A stretch of DNA of 64,000 nucleotides from an uncultured Brachybacterium sp. (GCF_947500705.1 NZ_CANMSY010000001.1:620001-684000), one strand, 5' to 3'. Positions 45,468 through 53,877 are shown, numbered from the stretch's first letter. Notes: generated by a model not told the origin, from the sequence alone. Made by a program: numbers and translations.

Positions 45468-46703
45468 ATGATCGTTCGTCGCGACCGGGCCGCCCTTCGT
45501 GGCGGTGCGGGACTCCTGCTCGCGGTCGCCTGCCTCGTGGGCCCTGCGGCGGCGCAGGCGGCGCCGGTGCCGGCGGAGATCGCTCCGATGCAGACCTGCG
45601 AGGCAGGGGACAGTGCCAGCGCCTCGGCGGCATCGACCGAGCTCGGCGGTTCCGTCCTGGTCTCCGGTACCTGTTTCGCGCCGTACGAGTCGGCGACCAT
45701 CAGCATTTTCGTGCCCGGCGATGACTCCACCCGCCAGACCCAGAGCGCCCCGGTGCGCGCCGATGGCTCCGTCTCGTCGTCGTTCACGCCGTCAGCGGCC
45801 GGTGACTATTCGGTCGTCATCAACGTGCTCCAGCAGCAGGCGACCGGCTCGTTCACGGTGACCGGCGAGGCGGAGCCGGATCCTGAGACCGAGCCCACAC
45901 CGGATCCGGACCCAGAACCGACCCCCGATCCAGACCCCACGGATCCGCCGACGGACGAGCCCGAGGATCCGACGGATCCGCCCGAGGAGCCAGTCGAGCC
46001 CAGCGATCCTCCGGAGTCCACCGGTCCGGAGACCCCGACCGAGGATCCCGCCGAGCCGTCGGATCCTCCGCAGACCCCCGAATCGCCTGATGCAACGGAC
46101 GATCCCACCGAGGATCCGACGGAAGATCCGACCGAGGATCCGACGACCGCTCCCGACGAGGATGACTCCCCTGCCTCGCCGAGCCGGTCCGCTTCGGCGA
46201 GCCCGGACCCCGCGCCGACCACACCGACGACGCCGTCCCCCAGCGCGGATGATGATCCTGCGCCGACGGCCGACGCTGGCCCCACCGCGTCCGAGCAGAA
46301 GCCCTCGCCCCCCGCACCGGCATCCCCCGCTCCCGCGACCAACGACTTCCCGGCGGCAGCCCCCGAGTACACAGCTGAGCAGAGGGAGGCGGCCTCCCTC
46401 GCCGTGCTGATGACGTCGCTGTTCGCCCACGGGGTCTCGAACGGCCAGGTGGGCATCTCGCCCGCCGAGGCTGAGACCCCGAATGCCGACGGCACGGTCG
46501 GTGACGGTGCGGGCGACGGGAGCAGCACCGGCAGCGATTCCTCCGGGAACGGCGACGCCTCGGACGGCGGCGAGTCGTCCGACGGCGGTGGCGAGGAGCT
46601 GGCTGAGACCGGCGCGGAGGTCACCGGCCCCGCAGCGCTCGCGGCGCTCGCACTGACCGGTGGCGCCGGGTTGCTCTGGTACCACCGCCGCCGCACCAGC
46701 TGA
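45468..46703 (+). CDS. Secreted, wall-anchored Asp/Pro-repeat surface protein (LAETG)
   Basis: A 411-residue protein. The signal peptide ends at AQAA (about residue 31). A small beta domain with two Cys (CEAGDSAS and SGTCFAPYESATISIFVPGD) has the form of a bacterial Ig-like repeat. Residues 140-290 are a wall-spanning low-complexity region of DP, EP and TEDPTEDP repeats. A short helical part (YTAEQREAASLAVLMTSLFAHGV) and a Gly/Ser/Asp linker lead to LAETG, a hydrophobic helix and RRRTS. GAGGAG precedes ATG 45468, and TACAGT at 45427-45432 may be the -10. Probable stalk-like surface protein of unknown partner. Confidence 0.88.
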   Translation: MIVRRDRAALRGGAGLLLAVACLVGPAAAQAAPVPAEIAPMQTCEAGDSASASAASTELGGSVLVSGTCFAPYESATISIFVPGDDSTRQTQSAPVRADGSVSSSFTPSAAGDYSVVINVLQQQATGSFTVTGEAEPDPETEPTPDPDPEPTPDPDPTDPPTDEPEDPTDPPEEPVEPSDPPESTGPETPTEDPAEPSDPPQTPESPDATDDPTEDPTEDPTEDPTTAPDEDDSPASPSRSASASPDPAPTTPTTPSPSADDDPAPTADAGPTASEQKPSPPAPASPAPATNDFPAAAPEYTAEQREAASLAVLMTSLFAHGVSNGQVGISPAEAETPNADGTVGDGAGDGSSTGSDSSGNGDASDGGESSDGGGEELAETGAEVTGPAALAALALTGGAGLLWYHRRRTS

Positions 46704-46768
46704 GCGACCTCAGCGCGAGCAGCGCAACGGCGGAGTTCGACGGAGCAACAGCTGCGCGTAGAGCACAG

Positions 46769-46848
46769 GCGGGTCAGAACGCTGGCGGGTCAGAGCACAG
46801 GCGGGTCAGAACGCTGGCGGGTCAGAGCGCTGGCGGGTCAGAACGCAG
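46769..46848. repeat. 5 x 16-bp minisatellite between convergent genes
   Basis: Five contiguous units of GCGGGTCAGAACGCTG with minor variants (AGCACAG, AGCGCTG). The 170-base gap shows nothing else. Confidence 0.85.
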
Positions 46849-46873
46849 ACGGGCCCGGCCCAACGCTCGAGCC

Positions 46874-48040
46874 TCAGGCGCTGAGACCCCGCCGGGTCTG
46901 CATCGCGACCAGCACGCCGATCAGCAGCGCACCGAGCACCAGCGCGATCCCGCCCACGGCCACGGCGCCGCTCACCCCGAGCACCGCGCCGAGCCAGGCG
47001 AGGGAGATGCCGTTGCCGGTGCGCATGCCGCTGCCGATCATCGAATAGACCCCGACCACGCGGCCGCGCTGGTCCTCGGGGGCGCGAAGCTGCACCAGCG
47101 CCTGACCGATCGCGGTGGCGGCGAGGTTCGCGACGCCGCCGATCACGAGCGCGATCACCGCCACTGCGTAATGGGTGGTGGTCGCGACGATCAGCGAGGT
47201 CAGCCCGAACATCACCGCAGCGATGACGGCGCCGCGCACGTCGACCTTCAGGATCCCGGTGGCCTCGAGCAGGAATCCGCCCACCACTCCCCCGATGCCA
47301 TTGGCGAACAGCAGCACGCCGTAGCCGAGGCCGCCCTCATCGGCGGCGCCCAGGGTGTCGGCGAAGTTCGGCATCGAGACCTGGAGCGAGGAGCCGACGC
47401 ACACCGCGATCAGGCCGGCCAGGGCGATCATGCCCACCAGCACCTTGTCATTGCCGACGGTGCGCAGCACGCGCGGGGTGTCCAGGATCGAGATCCGTTC
47501 GCGGTGCACGTACCCGCTGCGGGAGTGCCCAGTGAAGGGGGTGCGGAGCATCAGCAGCGTCATCGGCAGGTAGAACACGATGTTGGCGAGGATCCCGAAC
47601 GTCGGCCCGAGCAGGAGCATCAACACCGAGCCAACCACCGGCCCGGCGAGCACGCCGAGGCTCTTGAAGGTGGCGTTCAGCCGCACGGCGCTGGGCAGCT
47701 CGCGCGGCTCGGCGAAGTCGTGGAGCATCAGCTGCTCGGCCGGGCCCCAGAGCGCGCCGGCGCAGCCGTGCAGCACCAGCAGCACGCAGGCGCTCCACAT
47801 CTCCAGAGTGCCCGTGAGGAACAGCAGCCCCCAGGCCAGCGAGACGAAGGCGAAGAGCCCCTGGGCGATCTGGATGATGCGTCGGCAGTCGTACTTCTCC
47901 GCCAGGCCGCCGAAGAGGACGGAGAACATCAGGAAGGGCAGCCAGTGGCTGATCACCTGGAAGCCCACCAGCCAGGGCGATTCGAACACCTGCCACAGCA
48001 CCCAGTAGGTGATGACGTGCTCGATGTTGTCACCCATCAT
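46874..48040 (-). CDS. MFS transporter; true start probably upstream
   Basis: At least 388 residues of a major-facilitator permease with about 12 helices. Its loop 2-3 motif is FGGLAEKYDCRRI, and the mid-loop is LRTVGNDKVL. It resembles the EntS-like MFS_3 group with drug or siderophore cargo. ATG 48040 cuts into the first helix: the frame continues upstream as LQAPRRFGPLRDKHSRPYLVTAGLS, which looks like a normal MFS N-terminus. It meets a stop near 48208 without any ATG, GTG or TTG. CTG at 48130 (418 residues) is the likeliest start unless the sequence has an indel. The gene converges with the surface protein. Confidence 0.8.
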   Translation of the reverse strand: MMGDNIEHVITYWVLWQVFESPWLVGFQVISHWLPFLMFSVLFGGLAEKYDCRRIIQIAQGLFAFVSLAWGLLFLTGTLEMWSACVLLVLHGCAGALWGPAEQLMLHDFAEPRELPSAVRLNATFKSLGVLAGPVVGSVLMLLLGPTFGILANIVFYLPMTLLMLRTPFTGHSRSGYVHRERISILDTPRVLRTVGNDKVLVGMIALAGLIAVCVGSSLQVSMPNFADTLGAADEGGLGYGVLLFANGIGGVVGGFLLEATGILKVDVRGAVIAAVMFGLTSLIVATTTHYAVAVIALVIGGVANLAATAIGQALVQLRAPEDQRGRVVGVYSMIGSGMRTGNGISLAWLGAVLGVSGAVAVGGIALVLGALLIGVLVAMQTRRGLSA

Positions 48041-48302
48041 CGAGAGCCCGGCGGTGACCAGGTAGGGGCGGGAGTGCTTGTCGCGTAGGGGGCCGAAGCG
48101 GCGCGGGGCCTGCAGGTTCAGGGGACTCAGCTTTCTTCGTGCAGTGGCGGGCGCCGGTGACCGAGGAGCGCCCGAAAGACACTCCGGCGGTCCTCGCCCT
48201 GAACCAGGTTACGCGGCGCAGCACCCGGAGCTCATGGCTCACGTCAGTAGTGCGTAAGGTGGGCGACCCGCTCGACTCATCGACCTTCACCCGCCGACCT
48301 GG

Positions 48303-48644
48303 GTGAGCACCTTCGCGAACGCCGTGCGCATCGCCGCAGAGCAGGCGGCGGATCTCGAGCAACGCCTCACGGCACTTCGTGAGGAGTGGTCGCACATCAT
48401 CTCGGAGGCCCGGCGCAGGGAGGGCAAGGTCTGGGCGACACGGGCCGCGAGTGCGCTGAGCAACGAGTCACCTCGACGCCCGGCGATTCGGCGCCAGATG
48501 GCTCAAGACACCGGCGGCGTCGCGATGCTCAGGCGCGCAGCCCCGCCGCGACCTCGCTCAGCGATGCGGCGGAGCGGTGGAGCAGCTCCCGCTCGTGCTC
48601 GGAGAACGGGGTCTCCGCGATGGGGTGCGCGCCGGTGCGGTTGA
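48303..48644 (+). CDS. Doubtful small ORF, possibly a gene fragment
   Basis: GTG 48303 opens 113 codons. The first 55 residues (FANAVRIAAEQAADLEQRL, EEWSHIISEARRREGKVW) look like a genuine helical protein. The rest is Arg/Pro-rich and runs into the convergent lactate dehydrogenase gene (overlap from 48529). There is no ribosome site. It may be a decayed gene that originally ended near 48480, or chance. Confidence 0.25.
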   Translation: MSTFANAVRIAAEQAADLEQRLTALREEWSHIISEARRREGKVWATRAASALSNESPRRPAIRRQMAQDTGGVAMLRRAAPPRPRSAMRRSGGAAPARARRTGSPRWGARRCG

Positions 48645-49476
48645 CCACGCACGGTACGGAAAGGGCGACCCCGTCGAGCCCCTGGATGCCCGAGAGCACG
48701 GGGGCGACGGGGAGGATCGCGTTCTCATTGCGCAGGATCGCCTCGACGATCCGGGTGCTCGAGAGTCCGATCGCGTAGTTCGTCGCACCCTTGCCCTGGA
48801 TGACGGCATAGGCGGCGTCGCGAACATCCACGGCGATCTGGTCGAGTGTGGACTGGGTGAAGACCCGCTCCCCGCCGACGGTCCAGTCCAGCAGCGCGAC
48901 GGTCCCGATGCGAGCGCTGGACCACAGAGGGAACTCGGTGTCCCCGTGCTCGCCGACGATCATGGCGTGCACGCTCGAGGCGGAGACCCCGGCGCGGCGG
49001 GCGATCTCCCACCGCAGGCGGGAGGAGTCCAGCGTGGTGCCGGCGGCGAACAGGCGCTCGGCGGGCAGCCCGCTCGCGTCGTGGGCGAGCATGGTGAGCA
49101 CGTCGCACGGGTTGGAGACGATCACGTAGATCGCCTCGGGTGAGACCTCCAGCAGCTGCTCGACCAGCGAGCCCATGATGCGGGCGTTGGTGGCGGCGAG
49201 CTCGAGCCGGGTCTGGCCGGGCTTCTGCTTGGCCCCGGCGGTGATGACCACGACGTCGGAGTCGGCGGTCACGGCGATGTCACTGCCTCCGCTGATCTCG
49301 GTGGCGCCGACGAACTTCGCGCCGTGCGCGAGGTCCAGGACCTCAGCGCGGGTCTTCTCGGCGGCGATGTCGTACAGGGCGATGTGGCGGGCTGCGCCGC
49401 GGATCATCGCGGCATAGGCGACGCTCGACCCCACGGCTCCCGCTCCGACGACGGTCAGCTTGCTCAAAGTGCTCAT
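48529..49476 (-). CDS. ldh: L-lactate dehydrogenase
   Basis: A 315-residue NAD-dependent enzyme interconverting pyruvate and L-lactate. The Rossmann motif VVGAGAVGSSVAYA is at residues 9-22, and SNPCDVLT follows the catalytic loop KQKPGQTRLEL. The proton-relay His177 lies in VGEHGDTEFPLW. Gln in the substrate-specificity loop (KQKPGQTR) supports lactate rather than malate dehydrogenase. No ribosome site precedes ATG 49476, but TAGGTT ends 6 bases upstream. The gene is monocistronic, suiting a fermentative end-product enzyme. Confidence 0.95.
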   Translation of the reverse strand: MSTLSKLTVVGAGAVGSSVAYAAMIRGAARHIALYDIAAEKTRAEVLDLAHGAKFVGATEISGGSDIAVTADSDVVVITAGAKQKPGQTRLELAATNARIMGSLVEQLLEVSPEAIYVIVSNPCDVLTMLAHDASGLPAERLFAAGTTLDSSRLRWEIARRAGVSASSVHAMIVGEHGDTEFPLWSSARIGTVALLDWTVGGERVFTQSTLDQIAVDVRDAAYAVIQGKGATNYAIGLSSTRIVEAILRNENAILPVAPVLSGIQGLDGVALSVPCVVNRTGAHPIAETPFSEHERELLHRSAASLSEVAAGLRA

Positions 49477-49488
49477 GAGGGAAACCTA
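49477..49488 (-). promoter_or_regulatory. -10 element of leaderless ldh
   Basis: TAGGTT (minus strand, 49488-49483) ends 6 bases before ATG 49476. Confidence 0.45.
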
Positions 49489-49637
49489 CGCGGCGCCGGA
49501 GCGCTGCGACAGGGCCGGAGGACTTGCCAGAAGTACCGGAGGGCCTGTCAGAAGGATCGGAGCGTGCGCAAGCCCCGACGCCGGACGGGGCAGGAGCCCG
49601 CGTTCGTCCGTGGGGCGGCGGCTGCGCCCGGGCCGAC

Positions 49638-50417
49638 CTACGGCGCCAGCAGCACCGCGAACGTCTCGAGCGTCTCCTGCAGCGCGATCGACGGCTCGAG
49701 CAGCCACTGGATCTGCAGGCCGTCGCTCGCGGCGACGATCAGCGCGGCGGTACGGGCGGGGTCCACATCATCTCGCACCAGTCCATTGATCTGATCCTTG
49801 CGCAGGCGCTGCTCGAGGTCGGTGCGCACCTGCTCGAACCGGGTGGTGAAGTACTCCTTCGCGGGGCCGGCCTCTGCCTCGAGCGAGGTCGCCACCAGCG
49901 TGGAGTAGAGCTGCACGAGTCCCGGCACCTCGAGGTTCGCAAGCGCCGCATTCGCCATCACGTCCACCGAACGCACATGCCCCTGATCGCCCCGCTCGAG
50001 GTCGCGCCGATACTCGGCGTGCTCGTACACAGCGACCAGCAGCTCCTCGCGGGAGGAGAAGTAGTGCAGCAGCGCACCGTGCGAGATCCCGATGGTCTCG
50101 GCGATGCGGCGCAGGGAGGTGCCGTCGGCCCCGCGTCGACGGAACACCTCGATGGCGCGATCGAGGATCTCCTGCCGGCGGGCGATGCCCTTGGAGTAAG
50201 AGCCCGCGCGGCCGATGCGGGGCGCGGCGGCGGCCGACGGGCCGGGCCCAGCGACCGGATTCGGCTCGTCAGCAGCGGCCGACGGGCCGGGCTCAGCCGC
50301 CGGATCGGGCTCGTCAGCGGCGGCCGATGGGCCGGGCTCTGCCGCCGGATCGGGCTCGTCAGCAGCGGCCGTCGGCCTCTTCTCGACGGCCCCGGACGGT
50401 GCCTCCTCGGTGCTCAT
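49638..50417 (-). CDS. TetR-family transcriptional regulator
   Basis: A 259-residue regulator. The first 65 residues contain three copies of a 15-residue Ala/Asp/Glu/Pro unit, encoded by a 45-bp tandem. The TetR helix-turn-helix follows (RRQEILDRAIEVFRRRGADG, SLRRIAETIGISHGALLHYF), then a helical ligand domain with the TetR_C_6-like SLEAEAGPAKEYFTTRFE. ATG 50417 has TACATT ending 6 bases upstream. It is divergent from the isomerase operon, and a 21-bp palindrome between them is its likely operator. A sugar or polyol derivative handled by that operon would be the natural effector; this is inference. Confidence 0.9.
   Translation of the reverse strand: MSTEEAPSGAVEKRPTAAADEPDPAAEPGPSAAADEPDPAAEPGPSAAADEPNPVAGPGPSAAAAPRIGRAGSYSKGIARRQEILDRAIEVFRRRGADGTSLRRIAETIGISHGALLHYFSSREELLVAVYEHAEYRRDLERGDQGHVRSVDVMANAALANLEVPGLVQLYSTLVATSLEAEAGPAKEYFTTRFEQVRTDLEQRLRKDQINGLVRDDVDPARTAALIVAASDGLQIQWLLEPSIALQETLETFAVLLAP
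50230..50364. repeat. 3 x 45-bp in-frame tandem repeat in the TetR gene
   Basis: Units begin at 50230, 50275 and 50320, with a partial fourth at 50365. They encode the A/D/E/P-rich repeats ahead of the DNA-binding domain. Confidence 0.85.
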
Positions 50418-50429
50418 GGGGCCAATGTA
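50418..50429 (-). promoter_or_regulatory. -10 element of leaderless tetR-family gene
   Basis: TACATT (minus strand, 50429-50424) ends 6 bases before ATG 50417. Confidence 0.45.
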
Positions 50430-50456
50430 CCCACGCTCCGAACTGCCCCGCACAAA

Positions 50457-50477
50457 AAACCTCCAACTGGTGGGTTT
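50457..50477. promoter_or_regulatory. Operator candidate between tetR-family gene and isomerase operon
   Basis: AAACC-N11-GGTTT with further inner symmetry makes a 21-bp imperfect palindrome. It lies just upstream of TATTCT (50483-50488), the probable -10 of the isomerase operon, so binding would cover its -35. Confidence 0.5.
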
Positions 50478-50566
50478 GCTGTTATTCTGGCCGAGATGCG
50501 TCCTCGGCGATCCTCGTCGGCGACGCGACCCGCCCTCTGACAACGACGTACGAAAGCAGGTTCGAC

Positions 50567-51391
50567 GTGGCTCTGCCCCTCGCCTCCGTCCAGCTGTACA
50601 CGCTGGCCGCGGAGTTCTCCGCCGATATGAACGGCTCCCTCGACAAGCTCGCCCAGATCGGCCTGAAGAACGTCGAAGCCTTCGACTTCGTGCGCCGGCC
50701 GAAGGAGATCCGCGCGGCCCTGGACGCTTCGGGCCTCGCCTCCCCCACCGGGCACGCCCCGCTGCTCTCGGACGAGCTGTGGACCCCGGACGGCTCGATC
50801 CCCACCCCGGCCAACGAGGTCGTCTTCGAGGCCGCCGCCGAGATCGGCATGACCACCGTCATCGACCCGATGGTCCCCACCGAGCGCTGGATCACCGAGG
50901 ACGGCGTCAAGGACATCGCCGAGCGCCTCAACGCCTCCTCCGAGAAGGCCAAGGAGTTCGGCCTGAGCGTCGGCTATCACAACCACGCCCAGGAGTTCCT
51001 CGCGGACTTCGACGGGCAGAGCGCCTACCAGCGCTTCCTGTCGCTGGTGGATCCGTCGGTCGCGATCGAGCTGGATCTGTACTGGGCCCTCGTCGGCGGT
51101 CAGGACGTCGTGGCCCTGGTCGAGGAGCTCGGCGACCGTCTCGTCGCGATCCACGTCAAGGACGGCATCAAGCCCGAGACCAACCCCTTCGCGCCCGACG
51201 CCCCGAAGTTCAACTCCTCGAGCCTGGACCAGCGCCACGCCGGTGAGGGCGAGGTCCCCACCATCGAGGCCATGAAGGCTGCGACCAACGTCAAGTACGC
51301 CGTCATCGAGTACGACAACGCCCCCGGCGACGTCTTCGAGGACATCGAGAACAGCTACCGCTTCCTGATCGACGGAGGACTCGCCGCATGA
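50567..51391 (+). CDS. Sugar phosphate isomerase/epimerase (xylose isomerase-like TIM barrel)
   Basis: A 274-residue TIM-barrel enzyme of the AP endonuclease 2/xylose isomerase-like superfamily. Barrel motifs are LKNVEAFDFV, SVGYHNHAQEF (metal-site His), AIELDLYWALVGG and IHVKDGI, ending with AVIEYDN, which supply the usual Glu/Asp/His metal ligands. Such enzymes isomerise or dehydrate keto-sugars or inositols. GTG 50567 has AGCAGG about 8 bases upstream. Its stop overlaps the Gfo/Idh/MocA oxidoreductase start by four bases, so the two act in one pathway. The substrate is not identifiable. Confidence 0.9.
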   Translation: MALPLASVQLYTLAAEFSADMNGSLDKLAQIGLKNVEAFDFVRRPKEIRAALDASGLASPTGHAPLLSDELWTPDGSIPTPANEVVFEAAAEIGMTTVIDPMVPTERWITEDGVKDIAERLNASSEKAKEFGLSVGYHNHAQEFLADFDGQSAYQRFLSLVDPSVAIELDLYWALVGGQDVVALVEELGDRLVAIHVKDGIKPETNPFAPDAPKFNSSSLDQRHAGEGEVPTIEAMKAATNVKYAVIEYDNAPGDVFEDIENSYRFLIDGGLAA

Positions 51392-52530
51392 GCACCCCCA
51401 CCCCCTTCGCCGGCCCCGTGGGCGTCGGCTTCATCGGCGTCGGCGTCATCTCCGACACCTACCTGGAGAACCTCAACTCCTTCCCCGACGTCGAGGTGCT
51501 GATCCTCGGCGACATCAACACCGAGCGCGCCGCCGCCCAGGCCGCGAAGCACAACGTGCCCGCGTCCGGCACCGCCCAGGACGTGCTCGATCACCCAGGC
51601 GTGCAGGTCGTCGTGAACCTGACCCTGCCCGCGACCCACGTGGCGATCTCCTCCGCCGCGATCGCCGCGGGCAAGCACGTGTGGACCGAGAAGCCGCTGG
51701 GCATGGACCGCGAGTCCACCGCCGCGCTGCTGAAGCAGGCCGACGAGGCCGGGCTGCGTGTCGGCTGCGCACCGGACACCGTGCTCGGCGCCGGAGTGCA
51801 GACCGCCAAGCGCGCGATCCTCGACGGCGTGATCGGTCGGCCGCTGTTCGCGCAGACCTCCATGCAGTGGCAGGGTCCCGAGGTGTTCCACCCGAACCCC
51901 GGCTTCCTGTTCGCCCAGGGTGCGGGGCCGCTGCTGGACATGGGCCCGTACTACTTCACCACCCTGGTGAGCCTGTTCGGCACCGTCGAGAAGGTCGCCG
52001 CGATCGGCCTGAAGGCCACCGAGGAGCGCACGATCCAGGTGGGCGATCTGGCAGGGACCACGTTCCCGGTCGAGGTGCCCTCCACGATCTCCGTGCTCAC
52101 CCAGTTCGAGGGCGGCCAGACCGGCACCTCGCTGTTGAGCTTCGACTCGCCGCTGGCCCGCCAGGGCATCGTCGAGATCCACGGCACCGAGGGCTCGCTG
52201 GTGGTGCCCGATCCGAACATGTTCGAGGGCCGCATCGCCTACGTGCGCCCCTTCGAGACCTTCGGCGAGCGCCCGCCGGAGCAGGAATGGATCGAGATCC
52301 CGCAGGCGGGCCCGGCCACCGGCCGCGGCCTGGGCCTGCTGGACATGGTCCGCTCGATCCACGACGGTCGCCCGCACATCGCCACCGGCGAGGTGGGCTA
52401 TCACGTGCTGGACATCATGCTCTCGGCCGAGGAGTCTGCGGCCAGCGGAGAGTTCGTCACCGTGAACTCCGCGGTGTCCGAGATCCCGGCGGTCGGCGCG
52501 GACTTCGACCCGCTGGCCCGCACGCTCTGA
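51388..52530 (+). CDS. Gfo/Idh/MocA family NAD(P)-dependent oxidoreductase
   Basis: A 380-residue sugar or inositol dehydrogenase-type enzyme. The N-terminal Rossmann fold has GVGFIGVGVISDTYLENL. The EKPLGMD motif (the conserved EKP lysine) is near residue 100, and the C-terminal substrate domain contains GPLLDMGPYYFTTLVSLFG. The last residues read SAEESAASGEFVTVNS, typical for the family. It overlaps the isomerase by four bases (ATGA). Together they probably catabolise a cyclitol or unusual sugar under TetR control. A long hairpin follows 38 bases after the stop. Confidence 0.93.
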   Translation: MSTPTPFAGPVGVGFIGVGVISDTYLENLNSFPDVEVLILGDINTERAAAQAAKHNVPASGTAQDVLDHPGVQVVVNLTLPATHVAISSAAIAAGKHVWTEKPLGMDRESTAALLKQADEAGLRVGCAPDTVLGAGVQTAKRAILDGVIGRPLFAQTSMQWQGPEVFHPNPGFLFAQGAGPLLDMGPYYFTTLVSLFGTVEKVAAIGLKATEERTIQVGDLAGTTFPVEVPSTISVLTQFEGGQTGTSLLSFDSPLARQGIVEIHGTEGSLVVPDPNMFEGRIAYVRPFETFGERPPEQEWIEIPQAGPATGRGLGLLDMVRSIHDGRPHIATGEVGYHVLDIMLSAEESAASGEFVTVNSAVSEIPAVGADFDPLARTL

Positions 52531-52568
52531 GCTGACGCGCGCCGGCTGCTGCGGCGCCGGTGATCGAC

Positions 52569-52626
52569 GTTCTGCGCCCCAGGCGACTCATGCGACTCCT
52601 CGCATCGGTCGCCTGGGGCGCAGAAC
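52569..52626. terminator. Long perfect hairpin, bidirectional terminator candidate
   Basis: A perfect 19-bp stem (52569-52587 with 52608-52626) encloses a second 6-bp stem (ATGCGA/TCGCAT, loop CTCC). It lies between convergent genes and can serve both. It is far longer than needed for termination. Confidence 0.65.
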
Positions 52627-52674
52627 TTTCCCCAGAGGCAGGCTGCGCCCGCGAGCGGGCTGCGCGCTGCGGCG

Positions 52675-53877
52675 TCAGGCGCTCAGCAGCAGCGCTTCTC
52701 CCTGCCCGCCACCCCCGCAGAGGCTCACCCCGGCGCGCCCGCCGCCGCGGCGGGCCAGCTCGAGGGCTGCGGTGAGCGCGAGGCGCGCCCCCGAGGCGCC
52801 GATCGGGTGGCCGAGCGCGATCGCTCCGCCATGGATGTTGGTCTGCTCGAGCGGGTAGTCGAGGTCGGCCAGCGACTGGACGACGACCGCGCCGAAGGCC
52901 TCGTTGATCTCGATCAGGTCCAGGTCCTGCACCTGCAGCCCGCCACGGGCCAGTGCGGCACGCAGCGCGTTCGAGGGCTGCGAATGCAGGGAGGAGTCCT
53001 CGGGACCCGCGACCTGGCCAGGGGCACCGATCGCGGCGAGGATCGGGAGGCCGTGCACCTCGGCGTAGGCGCGGGAGGTGATCACGAGCGCGGCCGCACC
53101 GTCGGACAGCGGCGAGGAGTTGCCGGCGGTGATGGTGCCGTCCTTCGCGAAGGCGGGGCGCAGGCCGGCCAGGGTCCGGGCGGTGGTGTCGGGCCGGACG
53201 CCCTCGTCCCGATTGATGAGGACCGGGTCGCCCTTGCGCTGGGGCACCTCGACCGGGGCGATCTCCTCGGCGTGGATCCCGGCACCCGCCGCGGCGGCGG
53301 CGCGCTGGTGGGAGGCGGCGGCGATCTCGTCCTGGTCGCGGCGGGAGATGCAGCGTTCAGGATTGCCGCGCTCGGTGAGGTCGCCCATCGCCTCCTGGCT
53401 GAGGGCGTCGGTGAGCCCGTCATGGGCGACGGAGTCCTGCACGGTGGTCGGCCCGTACTTAAATCCCTGGCGGGCGCCCATCAGCAGGTGCGGTCCATTG
53501 CTCATCGACTCCTGGCCGCCGGCGACCACGGCGGTCGCCTCGCCGGTGCGGATCAGACGGGCGGCGTCGATCACGGCGGTCAGCCCCGAGAGGCACACCT
53601 TGTTCAGGGTCACGGCGGGGATGTCCCAGGCCAGGCCCGCCGCGAGCGCGGACTGGCGGGCCGGGTTCTGGCCCTGGCCGGCCTGGATGACCTGCCCCAT
53701 GATCACGGTGTCGATCACGGCAGGGTCGATGCCGGAACGCGAGATGGCATGGCGGATGGCGTGGGCGCCGAGGTCGACGGCGCTCAGCGCGGCCTGCTGG
53801 GAGAGCAGCCGGGTGAAGGGGGTGCGGGCGCCGCCGACGATGACGGGCTGGTGGGTGGCGGGAACGGGGTTGGTCAT
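52675..53877 (-). CDS. Acetyl-CoA C-acetyltransferase (thiolase)
   Basis: A 400-residue thiolase. The acyl-accepting Cys is in LNKVCLSGLTAV (about residue 93). The second active-site elements are INEAFGAVVVQ, His in GGAIALGHPIGASGARL and the proton-donor Cys in VSLCGGGGQGEALL. Length and motif order match biosynthetic/degradative acetyl-CoA acetyltransferases, which join or split two acetyl-CoA units. AAGGAG precedes ATG 53877. The gene is monocistronic and convergent with the oxidoreductase operon; no beta-oxidation partners are adjacent. Confidence 0.95.
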   Translation of the reverse strand: MTNPVPATHQPVIVGGARTPFTRLLSQQAALSAVDLGAHAIRHAISRSGIDPAVIDTVIMGQVIQAGQGQNPARQSALAAGLAWDIPAVTLNKVCLSGLTAVIDAARLIRTGEATAVVAGGQESMSNGPHLLMGARQGFKYGPTTVQDSVAHDGLTDALSQEAMGDLTERGNPERCISRRDQDEIAAASHQRAAAAAGAGIHAEEIAPVEVPQRKGDPVLINRDEGVRPDTTARTLAGLRPAFAKDGTITAGNSSPLSDGAAALVITSRAYAEVHGLPILAAIGAPGQVAGPEDSSLHSQPSNALRAALARGGLQVQDLDLIEINEAFGAVVVQSLADLDYPLEQTNIHGGAIALGHPIGASGARLALTAALELARRGGGRAGVSLCGGGGQGEALLLSA

